From: Membranipora membranacea
Lineage: Eukaryota > Bryozoa > Gymnolaemata > Cheilostomatida > Membraniporidae
Direction of reading: 5' to 3'
NCBI GenBank assembly: GCA_914767715.1
Contig: OU612067.1
Location: 10,542,001 to 10,606,000 of the forward strand
DNA length: 64,000 bases
The notes beneath the pieces are model-generated. The model made no database searches. It was not told where the DNA came from and saw only the letters and a program-made list of their open reading frames with translations. Position 1 is the stretch's first letter. The number at the start of each line of letters is the position of its first letter. The position numbers were made by a program, and so were the translations under genes. Below are positions 11,801 through 23,800 of the stretch, piece by piece.

Positions 11801-14800
11801 GGAGCTTTAACCCAAACTCGCTGATTAGGCTCCAAAGTCGGTAAAAACTTGGCACAACATTTTTAGTTCCATTTTTTTCTTCTCCGACTCACATTGTATC
11901 CCTCAACCTCTTCATACAAACTATAATCGACCCTGAGTTCTCTATTTAAACCTAACGGAGCCCTCAAAGTTCGACCAAACATCAACAGCAGGTGTAAACC
12001 CAGAATTCAGGGGAGTGTTTCGATATGACATCATACATTTCTCATGATCACTGCATTTTCGAAACATTCTCTTGACAACACCTACAGATCTTTCAGCTAA
12101 ACCGATAGATTGCGGGTAACGATGGCTACTCGTTGCATGACTAAAGCCATAGTCACTCGCAAACTGTCGGAATTCAGCACTTTTATACCCTGGACCATTA
12201 TCACTACGGGGGTTTCTAGGGACTCCAAGAGTAGAAAATACTTTCTTGAAGGCACCTATAATCCCTAGACTCGTCTGCGCCGATATAGGCACAGCCTCAA
12301 CCCACTTACTATAATAGTCTACAAGAATGCAGTACAATTTATTTTCGAACTCAATAACTTCAGATGCGATCTCAATTCAAGGCCCTGTTGAACCCACAAG
12401 CGTCGCAAACGTCAAAACGTCGCAATCTAGCAATCCACTAACCTCGCAATCCAAAAAACGTCGCAACGAAGGGTTTTTAAAACGTCGCAAACCCACAAAC
12501 GTCGCAAACCCACAAACTGTATTAGGAAGTTTAATCTGAATCTAAATCTTTAATCTAAAAGAGTTGTCTTATCTTCTCTCAAATCAGCCAATCAGATTTG
12601 TGCTAGCCTCATCTGTCAATTCAGTTTGTGTAAGACTGGCGAACTGTCAACATCAGCCAGCACGGTTATTTTAATGTCGCTCTAAAATATCCTGACTCAG
12701 TGTATCTGTATTTAACCATATTCTACATGGTAATTGTATTCAATCAACCATCACAATGAATACTCTGAACAGTTTATAATGGACATCGACCACTGAACAC
12801 TAAAGCTAGACACCTCTCAATATGGTGGTGAGTTTAATTGTACTCATTTTTCTTATCGTTTTTGGCACTATAAATGTTTTAAAGTGTGGGAACTAAATTA
12901 GGTATTAACAATATTGTGTTTAACTCTCTGTGGCAATTCAGCAGTAATGACAGACGTTTTATCCATCGTACGCCTATCTACAACATGTTGCCTGAGTAAT
13001 ATCGATCTAGAAATACCACACTATACTTCGATCCGATCACTTCATCTCCAAGTGTATATCATCAGTAATCATATCGATATGATTATTCAATCACTTATAA
13101 TGCGGCATCGAGGTCAGGCTCTGCTCGTCGATCACAATCAGTTATTGTCACTGCTTATTATTTTCGTTTTCAGTTGCATCAGGAATTTTAAGAGTGCCTT
13201 TAGAGTACAAACTCACCCCATTGCTCGGTTTGACACTTATCCCACCAGTAATTGTAAGTCGTGATTATAAAATCTAAATGTATAATTTTTGTGACGATGA
13301 TTAAGTAATCCGCAAAACATTGATCATTGCAATTCGACAATATAATTTCGTTTCATGTTGAACTTGATAAAGTTTATCTTCCTAATTCCCGGGATAATAT
13401 TTTAAATAGTTATCCTGTTTTTTAATATGGCAAGAGATTTTTATTTCACCATTGAAATCAAATCCATACTGTGTTTTAACCATGCACTTTTGTTTTGTCA
13501 ACAGGGTACAATATTTCATTCAATACAAGAACACCATCTCTTATGACGATCTATTGTTGCCAATAATCACCATTGTCCTATCCGAGCACACAAAAATCGC
13601 AATTTTTTAAATGTCGCAATAGCTCGAACCCACTAACTTCGCAAATGTCGCAACTCAACAAAAATACAAAGATGTCTTCTCATGTGATGCAAATTGGTGA
13701 TGATGATATGTTGCGAGAAGTAGAGAGGAGCATACAAACTGCAAAACACGATGGGGAATTGAATATCAACATTATATATTGTGCCATGCATAATTGTTGT
13801 GTATTTTTCAGGTTATTTGCATCATTTTTTCACTTTCTAGTGTCATTTATTGTTACCTCAGAATCCATTAATGCTGTCATAAATGGGTGCTAATCAAGAC
13901 TTAGCACAAGTAAGGCAAATATTTGCATACATGACAGGCTTGAAATATACTGTCATGTTTGATATAGGCTATGCTTAAAGTTGTTAAGAGGCTTTTACAC
14001 TACTTGAAATACCATAAATGTTAAATCATTTATGCATCTCTTTATGACTACCCTTTATCTACTGAATAAGGAATTTTTAATTCATTCCCAAGATGCAACT
14101 TTATGGTTTTATGGTATGATAATAAAACCTCAACAGGATACCATAGGAATCATAAGCATACAGTAGGATGCGATATTACACCTTGCATTGCGTAACAGCA
14201 ATTGTATTTTCATCACTAGAATTATATGCAGTTTGTAAACTCAAATCCTGGGTTATGGACAAGAGACCTTGACAGTGGGTCAATGATAGTGCAGTTGAAA
14301 ATTTACAGAATTTAATATCGCTTTGTGACCCAGCGGCTTCTTGTTAATGGCCATGGTTATATAATAAATGGGTTTCCCTTAAAAATTCAAGTCAAATTAT
14401 AAATTGCCTCAATATACTTTGGTAATTCCATAGATATGTATTAACGGAACCGTTAACCTCTTAAATTTTATTGAATTTGTTATTGTATACTCTCTGAAAG
14501 AGAAGTCTTCAAAGTGCCACATCCTGCAAGATCACGGCAAACAGTGGCTTTTCTTGACAAGCATTGCTGGAAGGAGAGGGGAACCCATCCGACAAAGCTG
14601 GTGAAGACAGGGTAAGGGACCAGCAGATGAAGTGATGAAGTTAATTTTAAAAAACTGCAGCTCAACTATGCCTGGGTACTCAAAGACTATTATCCTCCCT
14701 CTAAAAATCCAATCTGCTTTTGCCTATCTAGCCAGCAAGTTAAGCAGTATCTATCTATTCTACCTATACATACAGTGGGCTGCCTATATTATCTATTCAG

Positions 14801-17800
14801 TGGTATGGAGGAGGATCAATGAATAAAATAATAAAGAGCTGAGAAGATCTGCTGTTGCCATAGCCTACTTATTATCCATATTGATAAATAAATCTAACAT
14901 GGTCAGCCAGCGCCTATATCATAGATATATATTACATATAAGACAAAACACTCTCACGGCACACAGTATTGTCTAGGAACACAGGTTTTTTTTCCATTGA
15001 TCAAACTAAAATTAACTCAATGAACACGCTCCGGGCTCTCAGATGGTTGTTCATGTGCATCTGTTTGTAATCAAGGTTCATTAATGTTCAACCAGGGAGA
15101 ATGGATGAACTTTCTACCATACCATTTTATTTCATAAGTGGGATGTAGAAAACATGTTATGTGTCATCCTATTTTACTTTGTGAGGAAACAACTCCTAAC
15201 AAAGTGAAAATTAAAAAATTACATGGTACATGGTATATAAAAAAAGTTTGACTTTATTTATCTCGGAAATCCAAAGCGTTGCATCATGGGAAGGCTATGC
15301 AATTTGATGGATTAAGGCCATGTCAGCAAGAGGAAAAAACATAGCACTCAATCTCTTGACAAGTTCAATCTTTGGCTAAATCAAACATTAAGGTACATCA
15401 CAAATTGGTATCTCACTATATCTGCTAGATAGTGATTAGCATCCCTTTTATGACAGCATAAATGGATTCTGAGGTAACAACAAACGACCCTAGAAAGTGA
15501 AAAAAATGATTCAAATAACCTGAAAAATACTCAACAATTATCCATAGCACAATATATAATGTTGATACTCAATTCCCCACCGTGTTTTGAAGTTTGTATG
15601 CTCCTTTCTACTTCTCGCAACATATCATCATAACCAATTTGTATCAAATGGGAAGACAACTTCGTATTTTTGTTGAGTTGCGACATTTGCGAAGTTAGTG
15701 GGTTCGAGCTATTGCGATGATTAAAAAATTGCGACGTTTGTGGGTTTGCGACGTTTTAAAAACCTTTCATTGCGACGTTTTTTGGATTGCAACGTTAGTG
15801 GAACTCTAGATTGCGACGTTTTGACGTTTGCGACGTTTGTGGGTTCAACAGGCCCCATGGGCAGTGGAGTTTCATGACAAGGCTCATGTTTAACTCTCAT
15901 GTCTTTGATACAAACATTACATTGATTAATGTGAGTCTCAATATGACTGTACATATTAGGCCACCAGACCACCTGTCGAGCGACTCTAGTGGTTCTACCA
16001 ACACCTGGGTGTCCATTCTTTTTATGTGCTCTATAAATATAGACACTACGCAAACTAGCAGGTACATAAAGTCTGTCAGTAAACAAAAGACAACCTTTGT
16101 GCACGCACAACTTATGACGACAAGTATATAAACATTTCAATTCACCTGTTAACTGCTTGTATCTTGGCCAACCTTCGACCAGATACTCTTTGCATTTAAC
16201 TGCGACTTCATCAGTCACATTGGCTTCAAACAACTCAACTTCTCATATATCAGGGACTAAGTCCTCAAAAACAATCAATATAATACTCAACAGATGCACA
16301 GTTTTTTATACCGGATTCACTTTAAACTTCATTGGGTTGGCTTAAAGTATCAGCTAAAAACATTTTAACACCAGGAGTATGAAAGATTTCATATCCATAC
16401 CCCATCATTCTCATTTTGAACCTAGAAATTGCACCAAGGGTTTATGGTCCGTCTCAACTTCAAACTTTCGACCTATCAGATAATAGTCGAACTTCTCACA
16501 AGCCCATGTGATGGCGAGTGCCTCTTCCTCTACCATCGCATATCGTGTCTCAGTGCCAGTCATCTTACGCGAGGCATACTCCACTGGTTGCCAGATATCT
16601 TTACTAGATTCCTGGAGCAACACAGCACCAAGCACAAGCTTGCTAGCATCGGCTGACACACAATTTTTTTTAGACATATCAAGTGCACACAACACTGGGG
16701 TGTTGCATAACTCCACCTTAATCAGCTCGAAAGCATTCTGCTGATCGGCGCCCCAGTACATTTGGACCTTCTTGCCCATGACTGAGTACAACGGACAACA
16801 GAGTCCTGCTAACCTTCCACTGAACTAGCTTAGGTAGTTAACCATACCAATGATCCTACAATCTCATTCTGATTGCGGGGAGGTTGCATGTTACAAATGG
16901 CTTTTACATTCGCAAGATTAGACTCAACTCCTTTTTTGCTAACAATATGACCAAGAAATTTGACAGTAGTGGTTGCAAACTCACATTTGTCTTTTCTCAA
17001 GGTCAAACCGGCCTTACTACATCTCTCTAAGACCATTTTCAGTCTATCCCAATGAGTTAACTCACCTTTAGCATAGATCAAAATGTCATCCATAAGACAT
17101 ATAACTCCATCAAGACCAATTACGATCTTCTCCATGCAACGCTGGAATAACTCTAGGGCATAGGATATTCCAAATGGAATTTTACGGAAACAGTAACGAC
17201 CCCATGGCGTAATAAAGGTCGTTAAAAGTTTCGACTCAGGATCCATACTCATCAGCCAGAAACCAGAATTGGCATCCAACTTAAAGAAGAATCTACCTTC
17301 AGACACACGAGCAAGAAGCTCACTCACTCTGGGGAGTGGGTAAGGTTGTCGTCGCACTCCTTTGTTGAGAGCCGTCAGATCAACACAAATACGAATGTCA
17401 CCATTTGCCTTGGGAACAATCGCAAGACCTGAACACCACTCGGTGGGCTCCTAAACAGGCACAATAGACAACATTTCGTCAATTTTAGCTTTTGCTTTGA
17501 GTCCCGCAGCAATTGATCTCGGGGAGAACAAATGCCTTGGTTTTGTTCCAGGCTTCATAGCTATGCTAAACTCGTCAGCCAAACAGCCTAAACCTTCAAA
17601 AGATTGAGGAGCCTCAGTTACAGGCTCAAAAGATGGTTTGCTGTGAACCTTGGTCACCGCCTCATTAGACCGCAGCGTGTCCGCGACAGCACTTGCAAAT
17701 CCAGGTGACATTAGTTGAGATTTGACAGCGTTAACCAAGACTAATAAGCCCATCTCTTCAATCTCATCATGACCAAGGAGATTATCCTCAGCACCCACAA

Positions 17801-20800
17801 CAATGTAGGCAAGAGCTGTAGCAGTGCTAAGATTGCCCCTAACACTAACCACAGTTTTACCTCTAACATCAAGTAGATGACCACCAGCACCGAGTAAAAC
17901 TTGGTCAGTTTTATACAGCGCACTCATTAACAGCTCCCAAGTAGAAAGTTTTAAGATCGAGACTTGTGATCCCGTATCTAACACAAACTCTACTTTTCGG
18001 CCATTAACATCAAGCTCAAAATGCATCTGCTTGTCTAGTCGACTGCGATTAGCATCAGTCCAGGAAACTCTCTTGGGAGAGACGCTTCCTCGGCAATATC
18101 CACTAGGACTACGACTACGTGTGCAATCCGGACAATAACTAACAGAGACTCCAACTCTTAAGCAATGTCTGCACCGCGCAGCTTCATTACAATCTCTCTG
18201 ATGATGCCCCTGTCTGACAATTATAACAAATGCCATCTGGACAAAATCCAGAGATATGACCTCCCTTACTACAAACGAAGCAAGTAACATCTTTGCTCCG
18301 AGAAGGAGAGTCAGGTCCACGCAGAGACTTAGGGTGATCCGAGGACCGACCTGATTCCTTCCTGTCACGGCTGTCATCACGACTGCTGCGACTTTTACCA
18401 CAATCGGAACGATCACGACTATCACCACGCCTGTCACGACTGTCCCTCTTGTCTCATCTATCATGACCTCTGTCACGACTGGACCGACGACTCCGATCAT
18501 AACTATCACGTCTGACCCTGGCAGACTTATAATCACTGTGAGATCGACGATCTCGACTATCGTCACGGCGACTTCGACTACTGTCTCTGTCACCATGACT
18601 ACCACAACGATCAGGACTTTAATCCCTGCGGTCGCTCCGACCTCTGGAATCTCGTCGATCATGTCGATCACGGCTATCGTATCTACGATCTCTACTATAG
18701 TGTCTACGATCTCTACTAGACTCAAGCCGTCTATCTCCACTATACTCACTTTGAGATCCATATCTCACCTCACTCACGGCCTCCTTCTTTGGAGACACAG
18801 GAGCTTTGGCAGAACTAGACTCAGATTGAGTAGAAGTAGAGACAGACAGGCCGCCTGCTGCACGAATAGCACTAGTATCACTCTTACTAGCACTATTGGA
18901 AACCCTAACAGGGTATACACCATCACCTAAGGCACTTAAAGACTCCTGAGCACCAGTACGGGCTCTCAATGTTTTATTTAAAGAAGCCCTATCAAGCCTA
19001 TCATTGGCCATCAACTCACGCTTTAATACATTATCATGTAAACCTCTAACTGCGATAGACAATGTGAATCTTTGCTGGACATCTCCAGCTGAAAAATCTC
19101 ACCGCCTACCAAGTCTCTCACATCTCACCAGATAATCTCTACCTGATACTTGACGACAGGACACAAATTTGTCTACTTTAACGTATTCAGATTCGTCACG
19201 CTTATAGTGGTCTTTTAATTTAGCCCACACATCTTCATACGTCCATTCATCACTACTAAGATCAAGACCTAGAGTGGACACTGCTTCCCTACTCTCTTGA
19301 CCTATACATCTTAACAACGTCCAGAGCCTAGATTGCGCACAGAATCTAGCCTCTTTCCTAGTTGGAACTACAGGGGGTTCCTCATCACTATTAGTGATAG
19401 TGATGGTATCAAACCCTATATCAGGCTTCTTGAGACCCAGCGCGAGCTTAAACTTGGCACTCCACTTCTTCCAAGACCCGTAAATGTCATTTTCCTCAAT
19501 GACTAACATGGGAAAGCCAGTAAAAGTACTACCAGCCGCCATACTATGATCATTGACTAACAATGCAATAATAAATAAAAAACATGATTTAATGTCTACC
19601 CGGGGTAAACAGAGTATTGCAATGGACACAAGTTACAGATGCAATACAATACAGATATGAACAACATAAGGATACAAGGTAGAGAACAGTAATGAATCCC
19701 TAATTATCCTTATCCTTACAACACAAATTGATATTCAATTCCACTGAGTTGGATTTGGATTATCCACCCCTCAGCTAACTGAGTATCACACAAGAACAAG
19801 TTGCTTAGAGACACTGGGCACACCCCAGTACCTTAAAGCAATACACAAATGCAATGCAAGCAATGCAAACTCAGTACAAACTGCAAAACTATTCTCAATG
19901 ATGTTTTTTTAGAAAATAAGTTTTTAAGCAGTTTTATACAAAAATCTCCGGCAAACCGGATTGTGATTTTGGTTATGTTGGTTTGATTGGTACTAAGCAT
20001 TTCCCAATCTCCTACACCTAGTCACATACACCTCAACACCTAGTCCACCTATTCTACACCTAACAACTGAGTGTTACCAGTGCAAAACTTACCCTCCTCA
20101 ACACCTAACCTCACCTAAAACACCTCGCCTCAACACCTCACCTCATTTCTCCTCGCCTAACACCTACACCTTTGACACCTCTCTTCTCCTCTCCTATTTC
20201 ACCTCCCCTCTCCTAATCGATCACAACCCCACTTCTGACACCATGTAAAGAAGCCAGGGGTTCCTACTGGGCCAGGATGGGCAGCGATGATCAGTAAAAT
20301 GTTGCGATCGATAAACTCTGAGTAGTATTTCGTAGTCCAATTTACCATGAAGGTTACAACCAAGAGTGATTCTTCCCAGATAGTGATGACGTAGTACCCA
20401 GGAAGCGAGCTCAGCACTTAGTAGTACTCAATAGTCCGAGTAGCATCTGGAGGCAGGTATACTTTAGGTTGTACTCAGTTTAGTGCTCCAGATCTGGTGT
20501 TGTGTAGTTAGCTAGTCAGACTACTCCACAGTTTTCTCACTTCCTGCTGATTCCCAACTCAACAATATCAGATAACACAATTTTAGCTATTCAACGTAAT
20601 ATATCATACTATATTATTCTTACAGAAGGAAATAAAGTGGGCAGCGATGGTCAAATGCAGCGGACAAATAACGCTGTGGCATTAGGAGTTGGGATCGGAG
20701 CCGCAGCTTTGGTCATTATAATAACAGTTATCATAACAGCTCTGATGGTGTTCAAAAATCGTCAGGATAAATCAAAGTTAGTTTCTATTAATGGTGAAAT

Positions 20801-23800
20801 GATAACCAAAACAATTAAAAACTGACTGACCGGTAAAATAGTTGGAAGGTTAAAATTTCAAAAACCCTCTAATGCCCAAAGATATTGCAGGATGGAAATA
20901 TCAATACTAATGTTGTATTGTTATCCGAGGTTAAAACCGGTGTAGTATTGTAAACTGTCCACCGCACAAAACAAACACTTTACAATAAAAGCAGGCCCCC
21001 CCACCTATTGTAAACTATTGTAAACTGTCCCCCCCCCCCTGTTGTAGGCTGTCCCCTCTATTGTAAACTGTCCCCCCTATTGATGACTGTCCATATCAAG
21101 GGCCCAGCTGTTTATCATCATTCTAAATGGGTCAGATCATCGAACTGGAGCATACCTTGATGTTCTGGCTGCCACTATGATGGCCAAAGCTGTACCATGG
21201 GATGGTGGCGGTATCTCATTGACATTATGAATGAGTGTATACAGACTCTTTCTCATGTGGTACTTGATAGATCTATGTTTCGCAAACACTAGTTGTTATT
21301 TGAAGCTCCTATGATTTAGAGATGTCTGGTTTGCAAAGAAAGGTGCGCTAAGCCAACAGTGAAAAAATGTGTAGTGACCGCATCACAGAATGTGCTGTAA
21401 GAACAATTATCAAAATCATACTTAGGCACCTTGATGATGATATACTCTCTCATGCAGTGATGGCTGAACAAACCAACTAGCAGCAATGTGTACTATTGCT
21501 GCTTTCGTATTGAGTTAGCTCAACAAAGCTTTGCTTAAGCCGCGCGAAAACAACCATCCCCGAACAGTTACTTATGTATGCTCAAAAATTACAGGTGGCA
21601 CCTTATGTTTTTTTACAGCCATAGTTTAGGCGTCATAATGAAACGGAATGAACCATGATTTGCAGCCATAATGTGATTGTCATGAGGTGACTGTGTACCA
21701 AAATTCGGATTAGTAGGTCAGAACTTAATGACACAATGTGTTATGTGTCATTCTTTGTAGTTTCATGAGTTGCAGGAAAACAACCACCCCATTCATTCAC
21801 CATAAAATCTACCTCCATCAAGCATTTGCGTGGGAGAGATGGCAGTCAGTCACAAGTGTGAGCGGGAGAAATAATTACTTTTGAGCTTTTGATATTGTGC
21901 GACCTGGTATTGCACTGTAAAATATTGCTTAAGCCGAGTGAAAACAACCACCCCCCATGCTGTCTTATAAAAATAATCTGTCAAAAAGTTTCAAACATAA
22001 TGAACCATAATTTTGCAGTCACAATGTGATTGTCTTGAGGTGACTATGTATGAAATTACGGATTAGTAGGTTAGAACTTAATGACACAATGTGTTAACTG
22101 TCATTATTTGCATGTTCATGAGCCGCGCGAAAACAACCACCCCATTCATTCATCATAAAATCTACCTCCATCAAGCATTTCTGGGAGTGATGGCAGTAAG
22201 ATGCAAGTGTGAGCGGGAGAAGTAATAACTTTTGAGATTTCCACATTGTGCGGCCTGGTATTGCACTGTAAAATATTGCTTAAGCCGCGCGAAAACAAAC
22301 ACCCCCCCAAGCTTGGGGGGTGGTTGTTTAGTTCTGACCTATTAATCTGAAATTTGGTACACAGTCACCTCACGACAATCACATTATGGCTGAAAAGTCA
22401 TGGTTCATTCCGTTTCAGACTTTTTGACAGATAATCTTTATAAGACAGCATGGGGGGTGGTTGTTTCCGCACGGCTTAAACAATATTTTACAGTGCAACA
22501 CCAGGCCGCACAATATCAAAAGCTCAAAAGTAATTATTTCTGCAGCTCACACTTGTGACTGACTGATATCACTCACAGGCAAATGCTTGATGGAGGTAGA
22601 TTTCAAGTTGAATGAATGGGGTGGTTGTTTTCGTGCGGCGCATGAACCTGCAAAGAATGACACATAACACATTGTGTCATTAAGTTGAAACCCATCCATC
22701 TGAAATTTGCAACACAGTCACCCCATGACAATCACATAATGGTTGCAAAACCATAATTCATTCTGTTTGGGACTTTTTGACAGACAATAAATATAAGATT
22801 GCTTGGGGGGTGGTCGTTTTCGCCCGGCTTAAGCAATTGATTTATTTGCAGTGTTACAGTGTTTAGTATGACAAGCAATGCAGCGGAAACCTTTTCACCA
22901 GGACTCACACAAAATTACTGAACAGTGCCACTTTAGATAGGTGTTTGGGGGGGGGGGTTTGTTTTCGCATGGCTCATTGAGCTACTGTGAATGTGATGTG
23001 GTAACGACACATTTTTTCACTGTTGGCTTAGTGCACCTTTCATCGCAAACCAGACATCTCTAAAGCATAGGAGCTTCAAAGTCTTTATACACTCTTCATA
23101 CTGTCACTGAGATACCGCCACCATCCCATGGTACAACTTTGGCCATCATAGTGGCAGCCAGAACATCATGGTGTGCTCCAGTTCGATGATCTGACCCATT
23201 CAGAATGATGATAAACAGCTGGGCCCTTGATATGGACAGTCATCAATAGGGGGGACAGTTTACAATAGGGGGGGGAGAGTTTACAATAGGGGGGACAGTT
23301 TACGATAGGGGGGGACAGTTTAAAATAGGCCTGTTTTTATTGTAAAGTGTCCCGGGGTTGTTTTCGAATGGGGGACGGTTTACAATACTACACCGGTTCA
23401 AGTATTGCCAGATGTAGGGGTTTATTTGGTATTTCGTCGAAGATGCAGGCAGAATTTTCTCTTTGCAGACTTCCAATTAATATTATTATTATAGCTTAAA
23501 AAACCTTGTAATATGTTCGGAAATTTGTTCACCACCTCTCAATAATCTCAAAAAAAGCACTTTTTGGAGATTCTGGAAAATCCTAATCAAATATTCCTAG
23601 TTAATTTCCGTTGAACTACTCTTTGATTCTAATCATAAATAAAGCAACAAAACTATTCAACAATTAGTCATCAAATAAAGTCTACTTGAAATTATTCTTC
23701 CCAATTTCAGACTGATTCATTTTATATATGTAGGCAAAAGGCAGAACCAGAGAATGAGTACACATCAGCTAATACTACTTCTGCTGAACCTCATATCTAC

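Larger units (their letters stand above)
9436..20530 (-). mobile_element. Gypsy-type (Ty3) LTR retrotransposon in stalk-TM intron of locus B
   Basis: LTRs at 9436-9718 and 20244-20530 are alike (about a dozen differences and a 4-bp CGAT indel by eye) and run TGT...ACA. The flanks are a perfect GTTTT duplication (9431-9435 and 20531-20535). Read on the minus strand the order is 5' LTR, primer site, gag, protease, reverse transcriptase, RNase H, integrase, extra ORF, polypurine tract, 3' LTR. Protease before RT and RNase H before integrase is Gypsy order. Gag and pol carry several stops and frameshifts, and a 3.5-kb foldback element sits in integrase, so it cannot be autonomous. It lies antisense to the host gene. 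Confidence 0.93.

Noticed and set aside
12914-13893. Open frames of 106-116 codons inside the foldback element as transposase
   Set aside because: No transposase motif, low hydrophilic/compositional signal for coding, and one overlaps an inverted-repeat arm.
17451-18761. 436-codon minus-strand frame taken as one protein
   Set aside because: Only the part downstream of about 18260 (knuckle, protease) is in the real frame; the Val/Ile-rich first half is the shifted reading of the RS/RD-rich gag tract.
18463-18930. Forward-strand 155-codon Thr/Ser/Ile-rich frame
   Set aside because: Antisense shadow of the SRDRR repeat tract of gag.
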